Numbered from the stretch's first letter, positions 16,594-26,282 are shown. The stretch is 64,000 nt of DNA from Lachnospiraceae bacterium (GCA_022791755.1 JAAVZR010000038.1:62001-126000), one strand, 5' to 3'. Translations and numbers: made by a program. The notes: a model not told the origin generated them from the sequence alone.

Positions 16594-18093
16594 ATGTTTG
16601 CGGAAGTCATATCAGGTATCTTCAGCCTGAACAGCCTCCTGATGATGAATATCGGTATGGCCGTAGGGATCATCATCGGCGCGCTGCCGGGGCTGAATGT
16701 TATTTTTGCCATCACGGTCCTCATGCCGCTGACCTTTGATCTGCCCAGCATCTCCGGTGTGTTTCTGCTCCTGGGGGCATACTGCGGGGCCATGTACGGC
16801 GGTTCCATCACGGCAGTCCTGCTAAACACGCCGGGTACGCCGGCCTCCGTGACCACCAGCTTCGACGGCTATCCCATGGCACAGAAGGGCCGGGCCGGCG
16901 ACGCGCTGAAGCTGGCCCTCTTAGGCTCCACCTTCGGAGGGCTCTTCAGCGCCCTGGTGCTGCTGATACTGGCGCCCACCATCGCCAGGCTGATTTTAAA
17001 TGTGGGAAGCCCGGAATATTTCAGCCTCTGTGTGTTCGGACTGTTTGCCGCTGTGGGAATCGCAGGGGAAGGCAATGCGGTGAAGGGTATCATCATGGCG
17101 CTTTTGGGCCTGTTTCTCTCCACGGTGGGCATGGACACGTTCCAGGGGACAGCCCGCTACATGTTCGGAGAGACCAGGCTGCTGGCAGGCTTAAAGGCGG
17201 CGGTTATTATGTTGGGGACCTATGCCCTCAGTGAGATCCTGGTAAAGAGCCGTGAGATCTATGTGGGCATGTACCAGGAGGAAGTCCCCAGAGTCACGTT
17301 TCAGAAGGCCACGGTGAAGGTGCGGGAGTTCTTCCGGCACTGGAAGATTCTGATAAAATCATCGGTGATGGGCTGCGTCATCGGAGCGGTGCCCGGCACA
17401 GGAGGCGCCATCGCGGCCATGTTCGCCTATACCGATGCCAGACGGTCCTCCAAGACGCCGGAGAAATTCGGGTCCGGCAGCGACGAAGGCATCGTCGCCT
17501 CTGAGACGGCCAATAATGCGGTGACGGGAGCCACACTGATTCCGCTATTTACCTTCGGAATCCCCGGGGACGCTCCCATGGCCGTGCTGCTGAGCGCGCT
17601 GACCATGCAGGGCATCACTGTGGGAACACAGCTTTTTACCGGCGGCAATCCCTGGATCTATATCATCATGGGCGGTCTGATTCTGGTGAATCTGTTTATG
17701 CTGGTGCAGGGAAGCCTGTTTATCCGTGCCTTCGCCAATGTGACCCGGGTGCCTCTGACGGTAATCCTGCCGGTTATTATGGTGCTGTGCATGATCGGAA
17801 CCTTTGCCATCTCCAACTCCATGTTTGATATCCGGATCATGCTGGCCTTCGGACTGCTGGGCTTTCTGATGAAACGCTTCCGTTTCCCGATTCCGCCGCT
17901 GACCATCGGCCTGGTATTAGGCAATCTGATGGAATCGAACCTCAGACGCTCTCTTTTATTATCCGGCGGCAGTTACGGCGTGTTCGTAACCCGTCCCTTC
18001 AGTCTGGTGATTCTGCTCATCGCCTTTGGCTCGCTGTTTTATCCGGCGATCCGCCGGGCGCTTAAGAAGAACAAGACAGAAAAAGCAGGCTGA
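16594..18093 (+). CDS. tctA: Tripartite tricarboxylate transporter large permease subunit (TctA)
   Basis: The 499-residue polytopic protein has the TctA landmarks GIIIGALPGLN near the start, AMYGGSITAVLLNTPGTPAS at about 66-85, and GAVPGTGGAIAAMFAY followed by a SETANNAVTGATLIPLFTFG block in the second half. It is the ion-coupled permease of the system. GGGAGGAG lies upstream of ATG 16594. With TctC and TctB it completes the transporter, and the two sulfatases on either side suggest import of a sulfated compound. Confidence 0.92.
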   Translation: MFAEVISGIFSLNSLLMMNIGMAVGIIIGALPGLNVIFAITVLMPLTFDLPSISGVFLLLGAYCGAMYGGSITAVLLNTPGTPASVTTSFDGYPMAQKGRAGDALKLALLGSTFGGLFSALVLLILAPTIARLILNVGSPEYFSLCVFGLFAAVGIAGEGNAVKGIIMALLGLFLSTVGMDTFQGTARYMFGETRLLAGLKAAVIMLGTYALSEILVKSREIYVGMYQEEVPRVTFQKATVKVREFFRHWKILIKSSVMGCVIGAVPGTGGAIAAMFAYTDARRSSKTPEKFGSGSDEGIVASETANNAVTGATLIPLFTFGIPGDAPMAVLLSALTMQGITVGTQLFTGGNPWIYIIMGGLILVNLFMLVQGSLFIRAFANVTRVPLTVILPVIMVLCMIGTFAISNSMFDIRIMLAFGLLGFLMKRFRFPIPPLTIGLVLGNLMESNLRRSLLLSGGSYGVFVTRPFSLVILLIAFGSLFYPAIRRALKKNKTEKAG

Positions 18094-18161
18094 ACCCGGA
18101 AAAAGCTGTAACACATTTGTAATCATCAGAAATCTGACAGAGGAGGGAGTATGTCGCATAT

Positions 18162-19643
18162 ATGGAAAAGAAAGCATTGAATATCATCTGGTTCTGTACG
18201 GACCAGCAGCGGTGGGACACGATCCACAGCCTGGGGAATCCGTATCTTCGGACCCCCAATATAGACAAGCTGGTGGAGGAGGGCGTTACCTTTACCCGGG
18301 CTTATACCCAGGCGCCGGTCTGTACGCCCAGCCGGTCCTGCTTCCTGACAGGGCGCTATCCCCGCACCACCAAAGCGTTTTTTAACGGAAACGATACCTA
18401 TTCCAAGGATGAGAAGCTGGTCACCCGGTTGCTGGCCGACAGCGGCTACAGGTGCGGACTCAGCGGGAAGCTTCATCTGACCTCGGCCCAGGGACGCATG
18501 GAGAAGCGCACCGACGACGGCTATACCTACATACAGTGGAGCGAGCATCCCAACGATGACTGGCCCGGGGGGGAGAATGACTATCAGAACTGGCTGAAGG
18601 AAAAGGGGCTGAAATGGGGAGAGATCTATGGAGGCAAGTATACCAGCATGGCCACCTGGCCGCCGACGCCCAATCCCAACTTCACGGGAAAGACCGTGGG
18701 GGTGCCGGCCGAATACCATCAGACCACATGGTGTGTGGAAAAGGCGATCGAATTCATCGAGCAAAACCGGGGAAAGGGTCATCCCTGGCTCATCAGCCTG
18801 AATCCCTATGACCCTCATCCGCCGTTAGATCCGCCTCAGGAATATAAAGACCGGCTGCGGATCGAGGACATGCCGCTTCCTCTGTGGAAGGAAGGGGAGC
18901 TGGAGCATAAGCCGCCGCATCAGCAGAAGGATTTTTATCAGGGAGGTCAGGACGGCCAGGCAGAGCCTTTTCCCTCGCTGACCGACGAGGAGAAGAGGGA
19001 GCATTTCCGGGATTATTATGCGGAGATCGAGCTGGTGGATGACCAGTTCGGCCGTCTCATGAAATATCTGGAGGATATCGGCGAGAAGGACAATACGGTG
19101 GTGATCTTTATGAGCGATCACGGAGAGATGAACGGAGATCACGGCCTGTACTGGAAGGGAGCTTATTTCTATGAAGGACTGGTTCATGTGCCGCTGATTA
19201 TGTCCTGCCCTTCCCTGTTTGTAAAAGGGCTTAAAAGCGACGCGCTGGTGGAACTGGTGGACATCGCGCCGACGTTGATGGAGCTTTCCGGGCAAAGCGT
19301 GCCTTACTATATGCAGGGTAAGAGCCTGCTGCCGATCCTCACAGGCCAGGCAGATCCCCATCGCCATAAGGAGTCGGTATATTCCGAGTTCTATCACTGT
19401 CTGATGGGAACTCACGAGGATCTCTTTGCCACCATGTATTACGACGGCCGGTATAAGATCGTTAATTATCACGGGAAGCCCTTTGGCGAGCTGTACGACC
19501 ATGAGACGGATCCGGAGGAGTTTCATAACCTGTGGGATGATCCGGCATATGCGAAAAAGCGGGAAGAGCTGATCCGGAAAAACTTTGACAGTGCCATTAT
19601 GAAAAATATGGACTATTCCATGAATCGTATCAACGAATACTGA
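18162..19643 (+). CDS. Second cytoplasmic sulfatase (type I, Cys)
   Basis: The 493-residue enzyme has WFCTDQQRWD (metal ligands) at 10-19, the formylglycine motif CTPSR at C54, RSCFLTGRYPRT, and MSDHGEMNGDHGLYWKG near residue 320. It lacks a signal peptide. The two sulfatases of the operon differ strongly and probably act on different positions or linked substrates. AGGAGGG lies 14 bases upstream of ATG 18162, while an out-of-frame ATG at 18151 with ideal spacing opens a 9-codon frame ending at 18180 inside this gene, so initiation may be coupled or moderated. The specific sulfate ester is not predictable here. Confidence 0.88.
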   Translation: MEKKALNIIWFCTDQQRWDTIHSLGNPYLRTPNIDKLVEEGVTFTRAYTQAPVCTPSRSCFLTGRYPRTTKAFFNGNDTYSKDEKLVTRLLADSGYRCGLSGKLHLTSAQGRMEKRTDDGYTYIQWSEHPNDDWPGGENDYQNWLKEKGLKWGEIYGGKYTSMATWPPTPNPNFTGKTVGVPAEYHQTTWCVEKAIEFIEQNRGKGHPWLISLNPYDPHPPLDPPQEYKDRLRIEDMPLPLWKEGELEHKPPHQQKDFYQGGQDGQAEPFPSLTDEEKREHFRDYYAEIELVDDQFGRLMKYLEDIGEKDNTVVIFMSDHGEMNGDHGLYWKGAYFYEGLVHVPLIMSCPSLFVKGLKSDALVELVDIAPTLMELSGQSVPYYMQGKSLLPILTGQADPHRHKESVYSEFYHCLMGTHEDLFATMYYDGRYKIVNYHGKPFGELYDHETDPEEFHNLWDDPAYAKKREELIRKNFDSAIMKNMDYSMNRINEY

Positions 19644-19663
19644 TACAGATAAGGAGGAGAGCG

Positions 19664-20680
19664 ATGAAACAGGCAATCATGACAGAACCGGGAAAGATTA
19701 TCTATAATGAGGTCCCTGAGCCTCAGCCGGGCGCCGGGCAGGTGAAGCTTAAGATGGAGCGGATCGGCGTCTGCGGCTCCGATATCCATGTATGGCACGG
19801 GAAACATCCCTACACCTCCTATCCGGTGGTCCAGGGCCATGAGGTGAGCGCCGTAGTGGTGGAGACCGGCAGCGGAGTCACGGAATTCGCCGTGGGTGAC
19901 CGGGTGACGGTGATGCCCCAGGTGGTGTGCAAAGAGTGCTATCCCTGTACCCATGGGATGTACAATGACTGCAACAGCCTGAAGGTCATGGGATTTCAGA
20001 CCACAGGTATGGCCAGCGAGTACTTTGTGGCGGACGCTGCCTGGGTGCTGAAATTGCCGGAGGGACTCTCGGCAGATCTGGGAGCCGTCCTGGAGCCTTT
20101 GGCCTGCGGCGTACATGCCGTCCGCCGCTTCGGGGATGTGACAGGAAAAAAATGCGTGGTTCTGGGCGGCGGCACCATAGGAAATCTGGTGGGACAGGCG
20201 TTACGGGCCATGGGCGCCGGACAGGTGCTTTTATCCGAGGTCAGCGCCTGCCGGCTGGAGAAAGCTGCCGCCTGTGGCCTGACCATCCACAGTCCGGCGG
20301 AGAAACCGTTGGATGAGGCCATCCGGGATGCCTTCGGAGACGACGGCGCCGACGTGATCTTTGAGTGCATCGGAAACGGCAAAGTGTTAAACCAGGCAGT
20401 GGAGATCGCCCGCAAGGGCAGCGCCATCATTGTCATGGGTGTGGTGGCGGATCCCTATCCCATCAATATGGGACTGGTGCAGGATCATGAGCTGAGTATG
20501 ATCGGAACCGCCATGTACCGGATCGAGGACTGGAAAAAGGCCATTGAACTGGTGGGCCAGGGCCTCATAAATCTGGAGATCCTGATTACCCATCATGTGC
20601 CCTTTACCTGCTATGAGGATGCTTACCGCCTGATTGAAGAGCAGAAGGATAAGGCGATGAAGGTTATGATTGATATGTGA
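19664..20680 (+). CDS. Zinc-dependent medium-chain alcohol/polyol dehydrogenase
   Basis: The 338-residue protein has the catalytic zinc segment VCGSDIHVWHGKHP and GHEVSAVVVE, the structural zinc Cys set CKECYPCTHGMYNDC at about 88-102, and a Rossmann glycine motif VLGGGTIGNLVGQA. It resembles sorbitol or threonine dehydrogenases and should oxidise a secondary alcohol of a sugar or polyol with NAD. As last gene of the operon it probably acts on the desulfated product. AAGGAGG precedes the start. The repeat element at 20711-20858 follows it in the same sense. Confidence 0.9.
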   Translation: MKQAIMTEPGKIIYNEVPEPQPGAGQVKLKMERIGVCGSDIHVWHGKHPYTSYPVVQGHEVSAVVVETGSGVTEFAVGDRVTVMPQVVCKECYPCTHGMYNDCNSLKVMGFQTTGMASEYFVADAAWVLKLPEGLSADLGAVLEPLACGVHAVRRFGDVTGKKCVVLGGGTIGNLVGQALRAMGAGQVLLSEVSACRLEKAAACGLTIHSPAEKPLDEAIRDAFGDDGADVIFECIGNGKVLNQAVEIARKGSAIIVMGVVADPYPINMGLVQDHELSMIGTAMYRIEDWKKAIELVGQGLINLEILITHHVPFTCYEDAYRLIEEQKDKAMKVMIDM

Positions 20681-20710
20681 GGTTTATGAGGGGATTCTGA
20701 GAAGTGGGAC

Positions 20711-20858
20711 GCCAGGGCCCATATCCATCCCTGACCGGACGCGCTTTCGCTCCGTTACAAACGAGAACGGTACCGGGTTTGCGCGGCGCTGCCGCCGCTG
20801 CCCGCCCGGGACCGGCGTTTGTAGAGGGTCCGGTCAGGGAAGGGATATGGGCCCTGGC
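20711..20858 (+). repeat. Long hairpin element, copy D
   Basis: The outer arms pair over 16 perfect bases (20711-20726 with 20843-20858), then a 2/3-base internal loop, then 12 more (20729-20740 with 20828-20839). The inner 87 bases are diverged from copies A to C but keep GCGCT-TCGCTCCGT near the left arm and CCGGCGT near the right. It has the GGGACGCC flank on the left and GGCTGT on the right. It lies 3' of the dehydrogenase gene in the same sense. The rest of the 305-base gap holds only the promoter at 20926-20954. Confidence 0.85.
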
Positions 20859-20925
20859 TGTATCTCGCTGCCTGCGGAATATTCTCTCGACATATGGCAA
20901 CCCGCAAATTCGTACTCCTTCGGGG

Positions 20926-20954
20926 TAGACAGACTTTATCCGATAAGGTAAAAT
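20926..20954 (+). promoter_or_regulatory. Candidate promoter of the alarmone synthetase gene
   Basis: TAGACA at 20926-20931 and TAAAAT at 20949-20954 are 17 bases apart, about 30 bases before the start of the gene. The -35 box differs from consensus at the second base. Confidence 0.55.
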
Positions 20955-20985
20955 ATCCTTATGTAGAGAAAGGAGACGGGGGGCA

Positions 20986-21819
20986 ATGCCGTTGGATTTA
21001 CCAAAGATGCTGCTGGGGGAGAAGGAGTATGGTCAGCGGAAGGTACGGAATGAGGATCATCTGATCGAGAGCCTGATCGCGGCAGATTTTCTGGAGATGG
21101 TCAGAAAGAATATGGAGCCGTGGCGACAGCTGATGACCTATTACCGCTGTGCGATGATGGAGGTGGAGACGAAGTTTCGCGTGCTGAACGAGCAGTTTTC
21201 CCTGCAATATGACCGTAATCCCATCGAGAGCATCAGGACTCGCATGAAATCCATTGAGAGCATTGCAGGGAAGATGCGCAGAAAGAACATTCCCTTTACC
21301 CTGGAGTCTCTGGAGGAGAATATTTTTGATGTGGCGGGGGTCCGGATCGTCTGTTCCTTTCCGGAGGATATCTATATGCTGGGGACCTGCCTGCTGCAAC
21401 AGGACGATGTGCGTCTGATGGAGAAGCGGGATTATATCGAGCATCCCAAAAAGAGCGGTTACCGCAGCCTTCACCTGATTGTGGAGGTGCCGATTTTTTT
21501 GCAGAATGAGAAGCGGCTCATGAAGGTGGAGGTGCAGCTGCGCACCATTGCCATGGATTTCTGGGCAAGCCTGGAGCACAAGATTCGTTATAAGAAGGAT
21601 ATTGACCCGGCCATAGCCGGGGATCTGGCCAGAGAGATGTTAGAGTGCGCGGAGATCAGCGCGGCTCTGGATCACAGGATGGAACAGGTGCGAAATCGCC
21701 TGGAGGAGGAGCAGACCAGAGTGGACGGAAAGCTCCGGGCGGCAGGAGCGGACAGCAGGATACCGGGTCCGCAGATCGATAAGTCCATACTGGATGAGAT
21801 CCGGAGGGGGATCCTCTGA
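20986..21819 (+). CDS. Small alarmone synthetase, RelA/SpoT domain protein
   Basis: The 277-residue protein has only the RelA/SpoT synthetase domain: MEVETKFRVLNEQF, RNPIESIRTRMKS, DVAGVRIVC (about 114-122), HPKKSGYRSLHLIVEVP and VEVQLRTIAMDFWASLEHKI. No HD hydrolase, TGS or ACT part is present, so it belongs to the small alarmone synthetases such as YjbM and YwaC that make (p)ppGpp from ATP and GDP/GTP. The C-terminal 50 residues form a predicted helical, charged tail. AAAGGAG lies upstream. It precedes the ROK kinase by about 60 bases. Confidence 0.88.
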   Translation: MPLDLPKMLLGEKEYGQRKVRNEDHLIESLIAADFLEMVRKNMEPWRQLMTYYRCAMMEVETKFRVLNEQFSLQYDRNPIESIRTRMKSIESIAGKMRRKNIPFTLESLEENIFDVAGVRIVCSFPEDIYMLGTCLLQQDDVRLMEKRDYIEHPKKSGYRSLHLIVEVPIFLQNEKRLMKVEVQLRTIAMDFWASLEHKIRYKKDIDPAIAGDLAREMLECAEISAALDHRMEQVRNRLEEEQTRVDGKLRAAGADSRIPGPQIDKSILDEIRRGIL

Positions 21820-21879
21820 CAGTCAGAGCAGATGAGACGGAGGGCATCAATAAAAAATAAAAAACAGGAGGAACGGATC

Positions 21880-22779
21880 ATGAGAGTGGGAGCGCTGGAG
21901 GCAGGCGGTACAAAGATGGTATGCGCCGTCGTGGAGGTGGACGGGGGGACGTCCTGGGAGATTCTGGAGAGGGTATCCATCCCCACGAAGACGCCGCAGG
22001 AGACGATACCGGCGATGGTGGACTTTTTTAAGGGAAAGGGGATCGAGGCGCTGGGGATCGCCTGCTTTGGTCCTGTGGATCTGCACAGGGACTCGCCCAC
22101 ATACGGATTTATTACCACCACACCCAAGGCCGGCTGGGCGAACTGCGATATCGTGGGGCCTTTTCGGGAGGCGCTGGGGGTGCCGGTGGGCTTTGACACG
22201 GATGTGAACGGCTCTCTTTTGGGGGAGGCGACTTTCGGAGGAGCAAAGGGGCTGGAGAACAGCGTCTATATCACCATCGGTACGGGCGTGGGCGCCGGGA
22301 TTATGAGTAACGGCCGGCTTCTGCATGGGATGCTGCATCCCGAGGCAGGGCATGTGACACTGAAACGGCATGAGACGGATCGGGACTTTGCCTGTAACTG
22401 TCCTTTCCATGACAGCTGCTTTGAGGGGCTGGCAGCAGGGCCGGCCATCGAGAAGCGCTGGGGCAGGAAGGGGACGGAGCTGGCCGGCCGGCCGGAGGTC
22501 TGGGAGCTGGAGGCTTACTACATAGCTCAGGCGCTTCTTGACTATATCATGGTGCTTTCTCCGGAGAAGATTATCCTGGGAGGCGGCGTCATGCATCAGC
22601 CGCAGCTCCTTCCTCTCATCAGGGAAGAAGTAAGGCGCCAGATAAACGGCTATATCCGGACGGCACAGATGGAGAATCCGGATGAATATATCACAGAAGC
22701 CAGCCTGGGAGATGACCAGGGGATTCTGGGCGCCTGCTGTCTGGCCACGGAGGCGAAAGCATGTCATTACAGCTCTTGA
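21880..22779 (+). CDS. ROK family sugar kinase, fructokinase-like
   Basis: The 299-residue kinase opens with GALEAGGTKMVCAVVE (ATP loop), has FDTDVNGSLLGEA with the catalytic Asp, ITIGTGVGAGI (second phosphate loop) and the zinc motif in the ROK signature, HVTLKRHETDRDFACNCPFH with C at about 163-175. This pattern is nearest to ScrK/GmuE fructokinases. It phosphorylates a cytoplasmic hexose with ATP. ATG 21880 has CAGGAGG 7 bases upstream. Its last 19 bases overlap addB, an unusual partner for a sugar kinase. Confidence 0.85.
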   Translation: MRVGALEAGGTKMVCAVVEVDGGTSWEILERVSIPTKTPQETIPAMVDFFKGKGIEALGIACFGPVDLHRDSPTYGFITTTPKAGWANCDIVGPFREALGVPVGFDTDVNGSLLGEATFGGAKGLENSVYITIGTGVGAGIMSNGRLLHGMLHPEAGHVTLKRHETDRDFACNCPFHDSCFEGLAAGPAIEKRWGRKGTELAGRPEVWELEAYYIAQALLDYIMVLSPEKIILGGGVMHQPQLLPLIREEVRRQINGYIRTAQMENPDEYITEASLGDDQGILGACCLATEAKACHYSS

Positions 22780-25700
22780 CGGGGCCCTCCGGCTCCGGCA
22801 AAACCACATATCTGTACGGAGAACTGATCCGAAAAGCGCAGCAAAACGCCGCATTTCAGGCTATGGCCGTGGTGCCGGAGCAGTTTACGATGCAGACGCA
22901 GAAGGATTTGGTGACGCTGCATGAGAATCACAGCGTCACCAATATTGATATTCTGAGCTTTGACCGTCTGGCCTACCGTATCATGGGGGAGCTGGGAATC
23001 GAGGGGCTCACCGTGCTGGACGATATGGGCAAGCTGATGATTCTGCGCCGGGCAGCGGCTCTGTGCGGAAAGAAGCTGACGGTATTTGGCAAAAATCTGG
23101 ACAAGGCCGGCTTTATTGATAAGATCAAATCCATGCTCAGCGAGCTGTATCAGTACCGTATCGGAGTGGAGGAGCTGGACCGGCTGATCGCGGAGACGGA
23201 GGATGAGCCTCTGCTGAGGAGAAAGCTCACGGAGATCCGGACCCTCTATGTGGCCTTTGACGAGAGCATGAAAGAGGATACGATCCCGTCAGAGCGGCTC
23301 TACGATGTGCTGTGCCGCCTGATTCCCCGCTCTCAGCTGATCCGGGAAAGCGAGGTGTCCTTCGACGGGTTTACCGGTTTTACCCCGGCACAGTATCAGG
23401 TGCTGGAGGCGCTGATGCAGCATGCTAAGAGGGTGATTGTCACGGTGACGGTGGATGAAGAGCTGGCAAAGACAGAAGGCGGGCCGGCTTCTTTACGTTG
23501 CCCGAAGGAGAGAGAGGACGGGGAGAAGACCGGAGGGAAGCGGCAAAGGGCTCTGCTTGCGTCGAATCGCCAGCTCTTTGAGATGAGTCTGACTACGGCG
23601 CATACGCTGCGCCGGCTGGCGGAGAAAAACGGAGTGAGGGTGGAAACAGATCACGGCTTTGAGCCGGGGGCCCGGTTTGGCGCCTGTCCTGCCCTGGCAG
23701 CGCTGGAGCGGCAGTTTCTGCGCTGTCCGGTCAGTCCCTGCGCCGGTATACCGGAGGGAATCTGCCTGTGGGAGGTGAAAGACCGCCAGGCGGAGGTGGA
23801 GGCCGTGGCCAGGGAGATCTTTGATCTGGTGCGGCGGGGGAGCTTCCGATACCGTGATATAGCGGTGGTCAGCAGTGATATCGCCGGTTATGAGCCGGTG
23901 CTGCGGGAAGTCTTTGGCCGCTGCCACATTCCCTTTTTTCTGGATATTAAGAATAATATGATGGGGCATCCGCTGGTGGCCTATCTGCGCGGCGCGCTGG
24001 AGACGGTGGAAAAGGATTTTTCCTATGAAACCGTCTTTGCCTGTCTGAAGAGCGGTATGGCTCCCATTGGAGAAAACGATCTGTTTGAGCTGGAAAACTA
24101 TGTGCTGGCCACCGGGATTCGCGGAAAGCGTGCCTGGAATACGGTCTGGGAACGGGTCTATCGGGAGGCCCGCCATCTGGATCTGGACAGGCTGAACCAG
24201 ATCCGCGCTCAGGTGGCAGAACCACTGTCAGCTCTGGGGGAGGCGCTTAAGGCGGCGGACGGCACCGTTCGGGACTATGCGGCGGCCATGGTGGAGCTGA
24301 TGCAGAGTCAGGGGATCGAAAAGCGCCTGAAGGAGATGGCGGCGCAGATCGCGGCGGACGGCGATATCAGCCTGTCCATGGAATATGAGCAGGCATACGA
24401 TAAAGTGCTGGAGCTGCTTGACAAGGTGGTGGAGCTCTTTGGCGACGGTCATGTACCGGTGCGGGAATGGCGGGAGATACTGGATACGGGTTTTTCCGAG
24501 ATACGGGTGGGCGTGATACCGGCCTATGTGGATCGTGTGGTAGCCGGGGATATGCATCGTACAAGGTTGAAGGATCCCCGGGCGCTGTTCTTTCTGGGGG
24601 CCAATGACGGGCTGGTTCCGGCGGCGGGAGATAAAGCCAGTCTGCTGTCGGACATAGACCGCCGCAGCCTGGCCAGGCGCGGCGTACATCTGGCGCCTAC
24701 GAAGCAGGAGAACGGCTTCATGGATCGCTTTTATCTGTATCTGACGCTGACGAAGCCGTCGGAGAGACTGTATGTGTCCTGGTGCCGGCAGAGCGCAGGG
24801 GGCGCGGCCATGGCGCCTTCCTATATGATCGGAGAGCTTCAGGGGGTATTTCCCGGTGCGAAGATACGGCATCCCGATGAGGGAGTACCTCTGGCAGAGC
24901 AGATCGTCTCCATGGAGACGGCCAGGACAGCGCTTTTGTCCGGCTTCGCTGCCTACCGGGAGGGGAAGGCGCCGGAGAGCTGGAAGGAGTTATACGGTCT
25001 GTTTCTGAGATTGCCAAAAGAGAGAGAGAGGCTGATGCGCTGGCTGGATGCGGCGTTTCTCAGCTATCATGAGGAGAGCATGGGACCGGCGGTGGCCAGG
25101 GCTCTCTATGGGGAGCTTCTTGACGGAAGCGTGACCAGGCTGGAGCAGTATGCCGCCTGTGCCTACGCCCAGTTTCTGTCCTATGGCCTCAGGCTGGTGG
25201 AACGGCAGCTCCATGAATTTGCGGCGGCAGATATGGGAACACTGTTTCATGAGGTGATCCGGAGGTTTTTTGCCCGGGTGTACGCAGAGCAGGCAGCCGG
25301 GGATTATGATGCGGTTCTCTATGACGGCGAACTGCGCAGGCAGCTGGTCCATGAATGCCTGGAGGAGGCGGCCGCACAGGGACACGGCCTGGGCCTGGAG
25401 GATACGGCCAGGGGCGCTTATCTTTTGGGACGTGTGGAACGGACGGCAGAACGGACACTGTGGGCCTTGTGTGAACAGCTGGCCAGAGGGGATTTCCGCC
25501 CCAGCGAGGTGGAGGTGGAATTCGACGGGAGAAACAGCCGGGCCATGAATCTGACTCTGGATGAGGACACACTGATGCGGCTCCATGGAAGGATCGACCG
25601 TGTGGACACCTGTGAGGGCGGCGAGGAGCAGGAGGAGATCTATGTAAAGGTCATCGACTATAAGACCGGCAATACGTCCTTTGATCTGACCGCAGTCTAT

Positions 25701-26282
25701 TACGGATTGCAGTTGCAGCTGGTGGTCTATCTGGAGGCGGCCATGGAGCGGGAACGCCGCCGCCATAAGGAGCGTACCGTTATTCCCGCAGGTATCCTCT
25801 ATTATAATATCCGGGATCCCTTTGTGACGGTGGATGCCGGTCAGGCGTCGAATCCGGACCCGGATCAGATGAAAGACGCGCTTTTGAAAGAATTGAAGAT
25901 GAACGGAATCGTCAACCGGGACCGCCGGATATACAGCCGGATGGACCGCCTGGCCGGGGGACAGGCTCCTCCCGTGATCCCGGTGGTGGAGAAGGACGGC
26001 CAGCTGGTGGAGAAGCGTTCCAGCGTGGCGGATACGAAGCGGCTTCACGCTCTGTGCGGTTTTGTAAAGGGGCGGATGAAGGAATTCGGCAGCCGGATTA
26101 TGGCGGGAGATGTGGCGGTAAATCCCTATATGAAGGACGGAAAGACCGGATGCGATTACTGCCGGTTTGCGGCGGTCTGCGGTTTCGACAGAAAAACGCC
26201 GGGATATGGATATCGCCGCCTGGAGGAACTGAACACGGGAGAGATCTGGGAGCGGATGGACAGCTCCGGTGAAAACGGGTAA
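22761..26282 (+). CDS. addB: ATP-dependent helicase/nuclease subunit AddB
   Basis: The 1173-residue subunit has Walker A GPSGSGKTTY at 8-17 and the C-terminal RecB-like nuclease with VIDYKTGN (about 965). The iron-sulfur Cys set is present: one Cys in YAACAYAQF (about 800) and three in GCDYCRFAAVCGFD near residue 1130. AddB with AddA resects double-strand breaks for RecA loading and destroys foreign linear DNA. Its start overlaps the ROK kinase gene by 19 bases, and addA follows after 57 bases. Length is normal for AddB. Confidence 0.95.
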   Translation: MSLQLLTGPSGSGKTTYLYGELIRKAQQNAAFQAMAVVPEQFTMQTQKDLVTLHENHSVTNIDILSFDRLAYRIMGELGIEGLTVLDDMGKLMILRRAAALCGKKLTVFGKNLDKAGFIDKIKSMLSELYQYRIGVEELDRLIAETEDEPLLRRKLTEIRTLYVAFDESMKEDTIPSERLYDVLCRLIPRSQLIRESEVSFDGFTGFTPAQYQVLEALMQHAKRVIVTVTVDEELAKTEGGPASLRCPKEREDGEKTGGKRQRALLASNRQLFEMSLTTAHTLRRLAEKNGVRVETDHGFEPGARFGACPALAALERQFLRCPVSPCAGIPEGICLWEVKDRQAEVEAVAREIFDLVRRGSFRYRDIAVVSSDIAGYEPVLREVFGRCHIPFFLDIKNNMMGHPLVAYLRGALETVEKDFSYETVFACLKSGMAPIGENDLFELENYVLATGIRGKRAWNTVWERVYREARHLDLDRLNQIRAQVAEPLSALGEALKAADGTVRDYAAAMVELMQSQGIEKRLKEMAAQIAADGDISLSMEYEQAYDKVLELLDKVVELFGDGHVPVREWREILDTGFSEIRVGVIPAYVDRVVAGDMHRTRLKDPRALFFLGANDGLVPAAGDKASLLSDIDRRSLARRGVHLAPTKQENGFMDRFYLYLTLTKPSERLYVSWCRQSAGGAAMAPSYMIGELQGVFPGAKIRHPDEGVPLAEQIVSMETARTALLSGFAAYREGKAPESWKELYGLFLRLPKERERLMRWLDAAFLSYHEESMGPAVARALYGELLDGSVTRLEQYAACAYAQFLSYGLRLVERQLHEFAAADMGTLFHEVIRRFFARVYAEQAAGDYDAVLYDGELRRQLVHECLEEAAAQGHGLGLEDTARGAYLLGRVERTAERTLWALCEQLARGDFRPSEVEVEFDGRNSRAMNLTLDEDTLMRLHGRIDRVDTCEGGEEQEEIYVKVIDYKTGNTSFDLTAVYYGLQLQLVVYLEAAMERERRRHKERTVIPAGILYYNIRDPFVTVDAGQASNPDPDQMKDALLKELKMNGIVNRDRRIYSRMDRLAGGQAPPVIPVVEKDGQLVEKRSSVADTKRLHALCGFVKGRMKEFGSRIMAGDVAVNPYMKDGKTGCDYCRFAAVCGFDRKTPGYGYRRLEELNTGEIWERMDSSGENG

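Noticed and set aside
20664-20951. Reading frames on both strands (about 70-93 codons)
   Set aside because: They lie over the palindromic element D and are composed of the arms and core; the proteins have no ribosome binding site or recognisable motif.
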